A stretch of DNA of 64,000 nt from CAVXEH01 sp963805305 (GCA_963805305.1 CAWDTM010000002.1:62001-126000), one strand, 5' to 3'; counted from the first letter of the stretch, positions 24,547-32,257 are shown. Numbers and translations are program-made. Notes: a model not told the origin generated them from the letters alone.

Positions 24547-25723
24547 GCCGGTACTCCCGGTACGAGGCGAGCGGAATGTCGCGCGTCGTGCATGCGGCGT
24601 CGACGCCGAGCTTGGCGCAGACGACGTCGGCCGTCTTCTCGGCCATGGCCCGCGCGGTGGTGGTCTTCCCGCCGCTGATGGTGACGAAGCCCTCCACGCC
24701 GTCGGCCGCGTGATCGAAGCATTCGAAGGTGCGCGACAGCTCGCGCCCGGCATCTCCCGGCCGACCGATGAGGGGGCGCGCGACAGCGAATACACCGCGC
24801 TCGTCCGCCCGGTCGATGCGCGGGACCAGCTCGCGTCCGCGGCGGAACATGAGCTCCACGTGCTCTTCGGGAATCTCGATGTGGTCCGGGTTCTCGACGC
24901 TCCACGACGAGGTGCCGATCACGACCGTCCGTCGCTGGGGCAGCACGATGTCCCCGTCCGATGGCGGCTCGAGGCGGTTGATCACCCGGTCGACGCTGCG
25001 CCCGGCCACCGCCACCATCACCCCCGCCGTCGGCGTGACGGGCACGTCCAGGCCCGCCATCCCCGCCAGGCGATCCGCCCAGGGCCCGGTGGCGTTCACG
25101 ACGACGTCCGCCTCGAACCGACGGTGCTCGCCGGTGCAGCGGTCGCGAACCACCGCCCCCTCGACCGTCCGGCCCCGGATCACGAGCTCCTCGACCTCGT
25201 GGTACGCCTCGACCCGGGTCCCGATTCGCGCCGCGGTCGCGAGGAAGGCGAGGCACAGGTGCAGGGGATCGTAGACGCCGTCCGGCACCTCGACCGCGCA
25301 GAGCAGCGCGGGGTTGAGTGCCGGCTCGAGCTCGAGGGTCTCGGCTGCGGTGAGCGCACGGACGGGGATCCCCGCCGTGCGGCACGCGTCGAGGAATCGC
25401 CCGCGGTACGCGAGCCCGGTCTCGTCGAGCGCGACGAAGAGGCCGCCGTTGAGCTCGAGGATCTCGGGCGCGATCTCGGCGAGGATGTCCCGCTCGACGA
25501 TGCACTCCGCGGCTGCCTCTGGGTCCTTCACCGCGTACCTGGCCCCCGAGTGCAGGAGGCCATGGTTGCGCCCGGTTGTCCCCGACGCGATCTCGCCTCG
25601 CTCGACGACGGTCACCGCGAACCCGCGCAGGGCGAGGTCATGGGCGGTCGCCGCTCCGGTCGAACCTGCCCCGACCACGAGGGCGCTGGGTTTCCGTGTC
25701 GTCGGCTGACCGTGTCGAGCCAT
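24539..25723 (-). CDS. GlpA/GlpD-family FAD-dependent dehydrogenase, probably glycerol-3-phosphate
   Basis: A 394-residue DAO-fold flavoprotein. It has the FAD Rossmann motif VVGAGSTGAATAHDLALRG, TTGRNHGLLHSGARYAVKD and the C-terminal FAD/substrate motif GFVTISGGKTTTARAMAEKTAD. The same motifs are in the GlpA at 37198 (TSGRYHGLLHSGARYVVRD, GGKLTTFRLMAEETAD), so they are paralogues. This copy lacks the C-terminal BFD-like [2Fe-2S] domain. It leads the operon with sdhB, sdhC and sdhD through an 8-base overlap, a combination that suggests a membrane G3P:quinone oxidoreductase. Substrate is inferred from family and island; another hydroxy-acid is possible. The start is ATG 25723. It is divergent from an aldo/keto reductase. 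Confidence 0.82.
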   Translation of the reverse strand: MARHGQPTTRKPSALVVGAGSTGAATAHDLALRGFAVTVVERGEIASGTTGRNHGLLHSGARYAVKDPEAAAECIVERDILAEIAPEILELNGGLFVALDETGLAYRGRFLDACRTAGIPVRALTAAETLELEPALNPALLCAVEVPDGVYDPLHLCLAFLATAARIGTRVEAYHEVEELVIRGRTVEGAVVRDRCTGEHRRFEADVVVNATGPWADRLAGMAGLDVPVTPTAGVMVAVAGRSVDRVINRLEPPSDGDIVLPQRRTVVIGTSSWSVENPDHIEIPEEHVELMFRRGRELVPRIDRADERGVFAVARPLIGRPGDAGRELSRTFECFDHAADGVEGFVTISGGKTTTARAMAEKTADVVCAKLGVDAACTTRDIPLASYREYRHA

Positions 25724-25808
25724 GCCGCCAGACTGCGCCCGCGGATGCCGTCTCCGCGAGGTCCAAACGATCGTCCCCGACAGGCCGAAGGTCCCGCCGG
25801 TGGCAGCG

Positions 25809-25814
25809 TATCCT
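25809..25814 (+). promoter_or_regulatory. -10 box of the aldo/keto reductase gene (leaderless type)
   Basis: TATCCT ends 6 bases before ATG 25821. No Shine-Dalgarno. Confidence 0.5.
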
Positions 25815-25820
25815 CGGCGC

Positions 25821-26813
25821 ATGCAGTCCTCGCCGAGGTCCCGTCAGCTCGGAAGCACCGGCCTGACCGTGAGCGCCCTTGGTGTCGGGCTCGCAGCGCT
25901 CGGGCGCCCGGGCTACATCAACCTCGGGCACGATCGGGACTTCCCGGCGGGCCGCAGCGTGGACGCGATGCGAGACGCGACCTTTGCCGTCCTCGACGCC
26001 GCGCGCGCGGCCGGGATTCGGTACGTGGACGCAGCGCGGAGCTACGGACGCGCGGAGGAGTTCCTCGCGGCGTGGGTGGCGGCCCGCGGGATCCGCCCGG
26101 AGGAGCTCGTCATCGGCAGCAAGTGGGGATACACCTACGTCGCCGGCTGGCAGACCGATGCCGCGGTGCACGAGGTCAAGGACCATTCGCTGGCGACACT
26201 CGAACGGCAGGTGGCCGAGAGCACGGGGCTGCTGGGACGGCACCTGGACCTCCTCCAGGTCCATAGCGCCACGCTCGACTCCGGCATCCTGGATTCGCCC
26301 GCGGTGCTCGACAGGCTGGTCGGCCTGCGGAGCGACGGGGTTGTGCGCGCCATCGGGCTGACCCTGAGCGGCGCGGCGCAGGCGTCGACCCTGCAGGTCG
26401 CCGCGTCCCTGGTACGGCACGGCGAGCGCGTCTTCGACACGGTCCAGGCCACCTTCAACATCCTCGAGCGCTCCGCGGGCGAGGCGCTGGCCGAAGCCCA
26501 CGCGCAGGGGATGGGCGTCCTCGTGAAGGAGGCCCTTGCCAACGGCCGCCTGGTGCGCGGGGAGGCCGCCGAGCGCATCCGGCCGCTGGCCCATCGCCTG
26601 GAGACGAGTCCGGACGCGGTTGCGTTGCGCTTCGTGCTGGACCAGCCGTGGGCCGATGTCACCCTGCTCGGTCCGGCGACCGTCGCGCAGCTGGAGTCCA
26701 ATCTCCTGGCCGCGGATCTGCGGCTCGACGCAGAGGCAGACAGGGTCCTCGACGCGCTTCTCGAGGACCCGGCCAGCTACTGGGTCCGTCGCTCAAATCT
26801 GGCGTGGCACTAG
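25821..26813 (+). CDS. aldo/keto reductase
   Basis: A 330-residue NADPH-dependent oxidoreductase with a TIM barrel. The catalytic tetrad is visible: Asp and Tyr in RYVDAARSYGRAEEF, Lys in LVIGSKWGYTY and His in DLLQVHSA. The opening RQLGSTGLTVSALGVG is family-typical. Its branch looks closest to sugar/aldose dehydrogenase-like AKRs. Position beside the glycerol genes suggests a C3 aldehyde or ketone substrate such as glyceraldehyde, dihydroxyacetone or methylglyoxal, but this is only inference. Confidence 0.88.
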   Translation: MQSSPRSRQLGSTGLTVSALGVGLAALGRPGYINLGHDRDFPAGRSVDAMRDATFAVLDAARAAGIRYVDAARSYGRAEEFLAAWVAARGIRPEELVIGSKWGYTYVAGWQTDAAVHEVKDHSLATLERQVAESTGLLGRHLDLLQVHSATLDSGILDSPAVLDRLVGLRSDGVVRAIGLTLSGAAQASTLQVAASLVRHGERVFDTVQATFNILERSAGEALAEAHAQGMGVLVKEALANGRLVRGEAAERIRPLAHRLETSPDAVALRFVLDQPWADVTLLGPATVAQLESNLLAADLRLDAEADRVLDALLEDPASYWVRRSNLAWH

Positions 26814-26886
26814 CCAACCGGCCCGCCGGGCGGCACAATTCATGCAGGACAGGCCCTCACCGGGGGCCAGAGGAGGCACGTCTCAG

Positions 26887-27123
26887 ATGAACGAGCACGA
26901 TCCACACGATCCACACGGCTTTGGCGAAGGCCAGGCATCCGAAGTGGAGTCAGAAGGGGACCGGCACCGCGGCGACTTCGCCGAGGGGCAGGAGCGCGAG
27001 GAGCACACGACGCCCGAGATTGACCGCGGCGACTTTGCCGAGGGGCAGGAGGGCAGCGAGCACCCGCACACCGGTCCGAAGCGCGGCGACTTTGCCGAGG
27101 GGCAGGAAGAGAAGCCTCACTAG
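26887..27123 (+). CDS. small acidic protein with three RGDFAEGQE repeats
   Basis: A 78-residue, highly hydrophilic protein with no signal peptide, TM segment or Cys. The nonapeptide RGDFAEGQE occurs three times (starting at about residues 28, 47 and 66), separated by charged spacers; a degenerate first copy, HGFGEGQAS, precedes them. The N-terminus is His/Asp-rich (HDPHDPHGF). ATG 26887 is preceded by the strong Shine-Dalgarno GAGGAGG, so it is very likely translated. Its stop lies 12 bases before DhaL-1, so the two are probably co-transcribed. I do not recognise a function; repeat-mediated protein binding is a guess. Confidence 0.75.
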   Translation: MNEHDPHDPHGFGEGQASEVESEGDRHRGDFAEGQEREEHTTPEIDRGDFAEGQEGSEHPHTGPKRGDFAEGQEEKPH

Positions 27124-27135
27124 CGCTACCACCCA

Positions 27136-27804
27136 GTGCTGGCGGCTCCCGAGCTGGCTCGACGCTGGCTCGAGCTGAGCGTCGATCGCATTGAGCAGCA
27201 TGCCGCCCGGCTCACGGAGCTTGACGCGGCGATCGGTGACGGCGATCACGGCATCAACCTGCAGCGCGGATTCGCCGCGATCCGGGAGCGGCTCGGCACG
27301 ACCCAGGCGGCGGAACAGCTCGCACCTTCGGGCGGCGAGCTGTTCTCGCTCGCGGGGAGGACTCTGGTCTCGACCGTGGGCGGTGCGGCTGGTCCGCTCT
27401 ACGGCACCTTCTTCCTCGAGCTCGCCGCGGAGCTCGACGGCTACGACATGGTGCGTCCGGAGCCGTTCGGGCGCGCGCTGGCGGCTTCCGCCTCCGCGGT
27501 AGGCCGGCGCGGCCGCTCCACGACGGGCGAGAAGACCATGCTCGACGCGCTGGTCCCGGGGGCGCAGGCGTGGCTCGCGACGGGTGACGGGTCCTTCCTG
27601 GCGTGCGCGACCGCCGCAGCTCGAGCCGCGGACGTCGGACGGGCGGCCACCGCGACGCTCGTGGCGACCAAGGGCCGCGCCAGCTACCTTGGCGAACGCT
27701 CGCGCGGTCACGTCGACCCCGGGGCCGCCTCCTCCGCGCTCCTCCTCGAGGCGCTTGCCGACGCGATCGCTCAGCTCGGTGCCGGCGAGGGCAGCAGCCG
27801 GTAG
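27136..27804 (+). CDS. dhaL: dihydroxyacetone kinase subunit DhaL (paralogue 1)
   Basis: The ADP-binding subunit of the PTS-type dihydroxyacetone kinase. The 222-residue helical-barrel protein has all DhaL motifs: AAIGDGDHGINLQRG (Mg-binding Asps), LVSTVGGAAGPLYGTFF, GEKTMLDALVPGAQA and KGRASYLGERSRGHVDPGA. It starts with GTG 27136 and follows the RGDFAEGQE protein by 12 bases. No dhaK is adjacent; the only DhaK is at 32258. Its 3' end overlaps the convergent response regulator gene by 34 bases. It may share DhaK with the other DhaL copies or act on another partner. Confidence 0.9.
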   Translation: MLAAPELARRWLELSVDRIEQHAARLTELDAAIGDGDHGINLQRGFAAIRERLGTTQAAEQLAPSGGELFSLAGRTLVSTVGGAAGPLYGTFFLELAAELDGYDMVRPEPFGRALAASASAVGRRGRSTTGEKTMLDALVPGAQAWLATGDGSFLACATAAARAADVGRAATATLVATKGRASYLGERSRGHVDPGAASSALLLEALADAIAQLGAGEGSSR

Positions 27805-28469
27805 CCGAGCCCGTACTCGGCGGCGATGTACTCCTCCCCGGGCCGCGCTTCGGTGAGCTTGCGGCGCAGGCCATGGATCGCAGTCCGGAGCAACTGCACC
27901 TCGGAGCGATATTCCGCTCCCCACGCCGCGCGAAGCAGCTGGTCGTGGCGCACGAGGTGGCCGGGGCGTTCGACGAGGCTCACGAGGAGGGCGAACTCGG
28001 TGGGCGTCAGTGCCAGCTCGGTTCCTGCCAGCCAGGCGCGGTGCGCATCCCGATCGATCGTCAGCTCGCGGTAGCGAAGCGGGCCGGGTCCTGGCTGGGT
28101 CGTCACGTGAGCGCGGCGCAGGGCGGCGTCGATCCGGGCCATGAGCTCGCGGAAGCTGAACGGCTTGACGATGTAGTCGTCCGCCCCGATCTCCAGCCCC
28201 CGGACGCGATCACTCTCGCCGCCTCGCGCAGAGACGATGAGGATGGGCACGTCGCTCAGCTCGCGGATCCGCTCGCAGAGCGTCCAGCCGTCGATGCCCG
28301 GCAGGCCGACGTCCAGCGTGACGAGGTCGGGACGCTGGTCCCAGAGAAGCCGCATCGCTTCGGAGCCGGAGGTCGCGACCGCCGTCTCGCGTCCGGAGCG
28401 GCGCACCCACAGCTCGACGAGCGCAGCGAACTCAGGCTCGTCCTCGACGATGAGCACTCGCTCGGTCAC
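27771..28469 (-). CDS. OmpR/PhoB-family response regulator
   Basis: A 232-residue two-domain transcription factor. The receiver domain has the acidic pocket E9-D10 and phospho-acceptor Asp53 (LVTLDVGLPGIDG), with the switch Thr/Ser replaced in the LIVSARG strand, and the conserved Lys in DDYIVKPFS. The C-terminal winged helix is PhoB-like (LALTPTEFALLVSLVERPG, then VRHDQLLRAAWG and YGLGYRLL). GTG 28469 overlaps the histidine kinase stop by 4 bases. It is third in the DhaL-2 / kinase / regulator operon. Target genes are likely in the glycerol island (inference). Confidence 0.93.
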   Translation of the reverse strand: MTERVLIVEDEPEFAALVELWVRRSGRETAVATSGSEAMRLLWDQRPDLVTLDVGLPGIDGWTLCERIRELSDVPILIVSARGGESDRVRGLEIGADDYIVKPFSFRELMARIDAALRRAHVTTQPGPGPLRYRELTIDRDAHRAWLAGTELALTPTEFALLVSLVERPGHLVRHDQLLRAAWGAEYRSEVQLLRTAIHGLRRKLTEARPGEEYIAAEYGLGYRLLPSPAPS

Positions 28470-30016
28470 GCGACACCCCCGGCGAACCCGTTCTCGTGCA
28501 CGGGAAGTCGCATGACCACCGTGGTGCCCCGCCCTCGCTTCGGCTCCAGGTAGAGCTGGCCGCCATGGGCCTCCACGATCCGGCGGCTGATGCTCAGGCC
28601 CAGCCCGTAGCCGGTGAGCGTTGACTCGCGAACGTTGCGGCCCCGGTGGAACTGCTCGAAGACCAGGTCGCGCTCGTCCGCGGGGACGCCGACGCCGTCA
28701 TCCTCGACGGCGACGAGGACGGCACTCTCCGCCAGGGACCCATGGACGCGGATCGGCCCGCCCGGGCGCCCGTATTTGCTCGCGTTGCCGAGGAGGTTGT
28801 CCAGGACCTGGCGGATGCGCACGGCGTCGATATCGAGGATGGGCATGCTGTCGTCGAGGGTGAGCTCCAGCACGATCATGGGCATCTGCAGGCGAAGGTC
28901 CTCGGTCGCGCCCCGCACGAGGTCGCCGAGCGGGGTGGGGGATCGCTCCAGGATCAGCTGGCCAATGGCCAGCTGGGTGACATCGAGCGTCTGGCGGACG
29001 AGGTCCGCGAGGCGTTCGGTGGTGTCGTCGATCCGCTTCAGGTAGCTTCGAACGGTCTCCGGATCGGGGTCGAGCTCGAGGAGCGTGTCCACGTAGCCCT
29101 TGATCAGCGCCAGCGGCGTGCGCAGCTCATGGCTGACCGTGGCGATGAAGCCGCGCCGCAGCTCCTGGAGATGCGCCATCTGGGTCGTGTCGCGGAAGAT
29201 GGCGACCGCCATCGCCGCACCGCCTGTCGACCGCGAGGCCAGCGCGTAGCTGCCGACGACATGGACCGGCTCCGGCACTCCGGCGCCCAGGGTCCGCTCG
29301 TGGCCGCCGATCTGCTCGCCGGTCGCGATGACGTGGGCGAATGGGCAGCCGTCCCGGCAGGCATCGGCGACCTGGCCCGTGTGGCAGGCGAACAGCTCCT
29401 CGCAGGAATGGCCGACGGCGCTCGCCGGTTCCATGCCGAGAAGCGCGCCCGCCGCGCCGTTGACCCGCACCACGCGGTGCTGGTCGTCGACGAGCACGAT
29501 GGCGTCGCTCGCCCCCTCGAAGATGGCCCGCAGCTCGGCGCGCTCGAGGTCGAGCGCCTCGCGGAGCTGGGCACCGCGCAGCGCCACGGCAAGCTCGTGG
29601 CGCACGTGGGCCAGGAAGCGCACCCCGTCGACGGCGAGCGGCGCTCCACCCGAACGGGACAGCGCCAGCACCCCAACCCGGCGTGATCCGTCGTCGAGCA
29701 CGACCCGAACCGTGGCCTCGTCGTCCTCGCCTTCGAGCGTCGGAGCTCCCCCGCCGCGCTCCGCTGCGAGGACGGGTCGCTCGGATCGAGGATCCTGGAT
29801 CCAGAGCGCGCCGCCATCGGCCCCCGACAGGTGCATGAGCTCGTCGAGGATGGCCCCGGCCAGCGCTGCGGGCGCCTCGTGCGAGGCGAGGATCTGGCTG
29901 AGCTGGTAGTGGGCGAAGACGGTGTCAGCGGCGAGCTGGGCCTCGCGGAACGTTCGCTCGTTGTCGGCGAGGAGCCGGTCGACCTGCGGCGTGGAGGGTG
30001 CGTCCTCAGGCGACAC
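28466..30016 (-). CDS. GAF-PAS sensor histidine kinase
   Basis: A 516-residue kinase without TM segments, so probably a cytosolic sensor. The order is an N-terminal coiled helix, a GAF domain (about 35-150), a PAS domain (about 165-280), HisKA with ATVSHELRTPLALIKGY (phospho-His) and HATPase_c with LDNLLGNASKYGR, EDDGVGVPADERD and GYGLGLSISRRI. The PAS domain has four Cys and a His in a short stretch (CEELFACHTGQ, then ACRDGCPF), possibly a metal, heme or redox site. GTG 30016 overlaps the DhaL-2 stop by 11 bases, so translation is coupled. The signal is unknown; DhaL-2 or its ligand state is the obvious candidate. Confidence 0.9.
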   Translation of the reverse strand: MSPEDAPSTPQVDRLLADNERTFREAQLAADTVFAHYQLSQILASHEAPAALAGAILDELMHLSGADGGALWIQDPRSERPVLAAERGGGAPTLEGEDDEATVRVVLDDGSRRVGVLALSRSGGAPLAVDGVRFLAHVRHELAVALRGAQLREALDLERAELRAIFEGASDAIVLVDDQHRVVRVNGAAGALLGMEPASAVGHSCEELFACHTGQVADACRDGCPFAHVIATGEQIGGHERTLGAGVPEPVHVVGSYALASRSTGGAAMAVAIFRDTTQMAHLQELRRGFIATVSHELRTPLALIKGYVDTLLELDPDPETVRSYLKRIDDTTERLADLVRQTLDVTQLAIGQLILERSPTPLGDLVRGATEDLRLQMPMIVLELTLDDSMPILDIDAVRIRQVLDNLLGNASKYGRPGGPIRVHGSLAESAVLVAVEDDGVGVPADERDLVFEQFHRGRNVRESTLTGYGLGLSISRRIVEAHGGQLYLEPKRGRGTTVVMRLPVHENGFAGGVA

Positions 30017-30710
30017 CGGGGTCCTTCGTCGCCAGGGCACGGAGGAAAAGCAGGCACGACGCCGCACCGGCATCGCGATGTCCGCGCGACCGCTCTCCGA
30101 GCCGCATGGCCAGCCCTCGTCGCGCGACCATGGCCGTCGTGCTGCGCATACCGCGCGCGCCGGCGAGCACCATCCCGCGCATGGCGGTCCGCTCGTCCGC
30201 GCCGCGGGCCACCGCCGCTCGCAGCGCGTCCGCGGCCGGTGCCAGCGTGTCGTAGATCGTCTTGTCGCCAACGGTGCAGTGGCCGCGTCGCGCCAATCCC
30301 ACCGTCGCAGCGTCGAGGAGGATCGACAGCGATGCGAGGCGATCCGCACCGTCCGTGCTCCGAACGGCGAATCCGGCCTCCATCAGGGCGGAGCCGTAGA
30401 GCGGCCCCGACGCCCCGCCCACGCTGGCGACCAGCGTGGCCCCGACCGACCGCAGGAGCGCGGAGAGGTCGCCGTCGACCTGGGGCCCGTCGGCCGCGAG
30501 CAGCTCCTCGATCGCGGCAAACCCCGCCACCAGGTTGTCGCCGTGGTCACCATCGCCAAGCGCGGCGTCGAGGCGAGTGAGCGCATCCGCGTGCCGGGCG
30601 ATCACGGCGCCGCATCGCCGCAGGTAGGCGCGCGCGGCCGCCACGTCAATTGGCTGACGTTCGACCCAGACCGTGCTCACGGCCCCCGAGGCCAGGATGC
30701 CCTGTCCCAT
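30006..30710 (-). CDS. dhaL: DhaL-family protein (paralogue 2), divergent, in operon with two-component system
   Basis: A 234-residue DhaL homologue. It keeps AALGDGDHGDNLVAG, LVASVGGASGPLYGSA and VGDKTIYDTLAP, but the C-terminal nucleotide loop is altered: RRGLAMRLGERSRGHRDAGA here against KGRASYLGERS-x-x-H-x-DPGA in the other two copies. Lys becomes Arg and Pro becomes Ala. ATG 30710 fits a good promoter 10 bases upstream. It leads the operon with a histidine kinase and response regulator. In other bacteria DhaL and DhaK also act on transcription factors (for example DhaR), so a sensory rather than catalytic role is plausible (inference). Confidence 0.85.
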   Translation of the reverse strand: MGQGILASGAVSTVWVERQPIDVAAARAYLRRCGAVIARHADALTRLDAALGDGDHGDNLVAGFAAIEELLAADGPQVDGDLSALLRSVGATLVASVGGASGPLYGSALMEAGFAVRSTDGADRLASLSILLDAATVGLARRGHCTVGDKTIYDTLAPAADALRAAVARGADERTAMRGMVLAGARGMRSTTAMVARRGLAMRLGERSRGHRDAGAASCLLFLRALATKDPGVA

Positions 30711-30720
30711 TCGATGGACG

Positions 30721-30750
30721 AGGATACTCACCCGCACGACATCGAGACAA
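30721..30750 (-). promoter_or_regulatory. promoter of the DhaL-2 / histidine kinase / response regulator operon
   Basis: On the minus strand TTGTCT (30750-30745), an 18-base spacer and TATCCT (30726-30721), ending 10 bases before ATG 30710. Confidence 0.6.
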
Positions 30751-30819
30751 GGGTCCGCGCGTCCCGAAATACCGATCCAGTGTGCATGGATCGCTGACGG
30801 AATCCTCACGATTCGCACC

Positions 30820-30825
30820 TAGCAT
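30820..30825 (+). promoter_or_regulatory. -10 box of dhaM-1 (leaderless type)
   Basis: TAGCAT ends 7 bases before GTG 30833. It shares the 122-base divergent region with the DhaL-2 operon promoter. Confidence 0.45.
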
Positions 30826-30832
30826 CGGCCGC

Positions 30833-31264
30833 GTGGTCAGCCTCGTGCTGGTGTCGCACAGCGCTCCGCTGCTCGACGCCCTGCTGCAGATGATCGAGGA
30901 CGGCATCGGGCATCCCCCGGTGGTCGAGCTTGCGGGTGGCACCGACGACGAACGCTTCGGGACCAGCCTGAAGCGCGTCGGCGCCGCGCTCGAGTCGGCC
31001 CGGGGGCCGGACGGAACGCTGGTCCTCTACGACTCGGGCAGTGCCTGGCTGACGATCAGCTTCGCCATTGACGCGCTCCCGTCGCCCACCCGTGAGCGGG
31101 TGGTCGTGAGCGACGCGCCCCTGGTCGAAGGGGCAATGGTTGCCGCCGCGCGAGCCGGGCAGGGTGCCCCGCTGGCAGAGGTGGTTGATGCCGTGGCGCG
31201 CGCGTTGGTCACCGAGAAGCGACCCGGGAACGGGGACCTCTCCCCGGCTCTCTCCTCGCGGTGA
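30833..31264 (+). CDS. dhaM: PTS-type dihydroxyacetone kinase phosphotransfer subunit DhaM (copy 1)
   Basis: A 143-residue EIIA-mannose-fold protein. The phospho-acceptor is His9 in LVLVSHSAPLLDALL, followed by VVELAGGTDDERFGTS and TLVLYDSGSAWLTISFAID. In known systems DhaM takes phosphate from HPr and re-phosphorylates ADP bound to DhaL. Here it is a lone EIIA domain, without the fused HPr/EI domains of E. coli DhaM, and no EI or HPr gene is in the window. GTG 30833 is placed 7 bases after the -10 box. The last ~15 residues are unconserved. Confidence 0.85.
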   Translation: MVSLVLVSHSAPLLDALLQMIEDGIGHPPVVELAGGTDDERFGTSLKRVGAALESARGPDGTLVLYDSGSAWLTISFAIDALPSPTRERVVVSDAPLVEGAMVAAARAGQGAPLAEVVDAVARALVTEKRPGNGDLSPALSSR

Positions 31265-31384
31265 CAGGAAGGAGGATGCCGCAGAGGAGCGGGTGCAGAA
31301 CGGAGGGCATTGTCGCCCTGATTCATCGGATGGCGTCATGACAACTGCATTGCACACTCAGCCTCGCATTGAGGGAGAAGGAGC

Positions 31385-32134
31385 ATGACAACAGAAAAGT
31401 TCATCGCTGAGCTGCTTGGCACCGGGACACTGATCCTCCTCGGTGACGGCGTCGTCGCCGCGGTCCTCCTGGCCAAGTCGAAGGCGCAGAACGCCGGCTG
31501 GATCGTGATCACCATGGGGTGGGGATTCGCGGTCTTCGCCGGCATCGCCGTCGCCGGCCTGACGAGCGGAGCCCACATCAACCCGGCGGTCACGCTGGCC
31601 GTCTGGCTCGACAGCATGGCGAACAACGGCAACTTCGGTGCTGATCAGCTGCTGCTCTACTGGGTCGCCCAGATGATCGGCGCCATGATCGGTGCCTTCA
31701 TCGTGTTCCTGCACTACTACCCGCACTGGCAGGAAACGGACGATCCCGGCCTCAAGCTGGCCGTCTTCTCCACGGGCCCGGCCATCCGGAACACCGCATG
31801 GAACTTCTGGTCTGAGGTGGTCGGCACCTTCATGCTGGTCTTCGTCGGCTTCAGCCTGGCGAAGGGCACCACGCCGGCCATCGGCGGCGCGCTCTCCTGG
31901 GGCCTGCTGGTCCTGGTGATCGGCCTCAGCCTTGGCGGCACGACCGGTTATGCGATCAACCCGGCCCGTGACCTCGGGCCGCGGATCATGCACGCCATCC
32001 TGCCCATCCCGGGCAAGGGTGACAGTGACTGGGGTTATTCCTGGATCCCGGTTGTCGGGCCGCTGGTTGGCGGCGCCCTCGGCTGGGTCGTCTTCAACTA
32101 CCTCGGCACGCATTTCATGCTCATGGGGCTCTAG
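31385..32134 (+). CDS. glpF: glycerol facilitator (aquaglyceroporin)
   Basis: A 249-residue MIP channel for glycerol uptake, with six TM segments. Both NPA boxes are present: GAHINPAVTLA and YAINPARDLGPR. The Asp directly after the second NPAR is typical of glycerol-conducting GlpF rather than water-only aquaporins. The start ATG 31385 has GAAGGAG seven bases upstream. It opens the run glpF-dhaK-dhaL-glpK-dhaM-plsY-pgsA-glpABC. The 120 bases upstream hold no gene and no convincing promoter. Confidence 0.93.
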   Translation: MTTEKFIAELLGTGTLILLGDGVVAAVLLAKSKAQNAGWIVITMGWGFAVFAGIAVAGLTSGAHINPAVTLAVWLDSMANNGNFGADQLLLYWVAQMIGAMIGAFIVFLHYYPHWQETDDPGLKLAVFSTGPAIRNTAWNFWSEVVGTFMLVFVGFSLAKGTTPAIGGALSWGLLVLVIGLSLGGTTGYAINPARDLGPRIMHAILPIPGKGDSDWGYSWIPVVGPLVGGALGWVVFNYLGTHFMLMGL

Positions 32135-32176
32135 ACCGAACAGGACCGATGCCGCTCACCAGCGGTTGGCCGCGGT

Positions 32177-32207
32177 GCGACGGATCCCGTCGCGGCGGCC
32201 AGCCGCC
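32177..32207 (+). promoter_or_regulatory. two tandem hairpins in the glpF-dhaK gap
   Basis: GCGACGG-ATC-CCGTCGC (32177-32193) is followed directly by GGCGG-CCAG-CCGCC (about 32194-32207). No T tract. They could attenuate read-through from glpF or protect the dhaK mRNA 5' end. The dhaK ribosome-binding site (GGGAGC) lies 40 bases downstream. Confidence 0.4.
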
Positions 32208-32257
32208 GGGGGCGCTCGCGTCGTGTGCCGGTCGAAACCTGAAAGCAGGGAGCAGCC

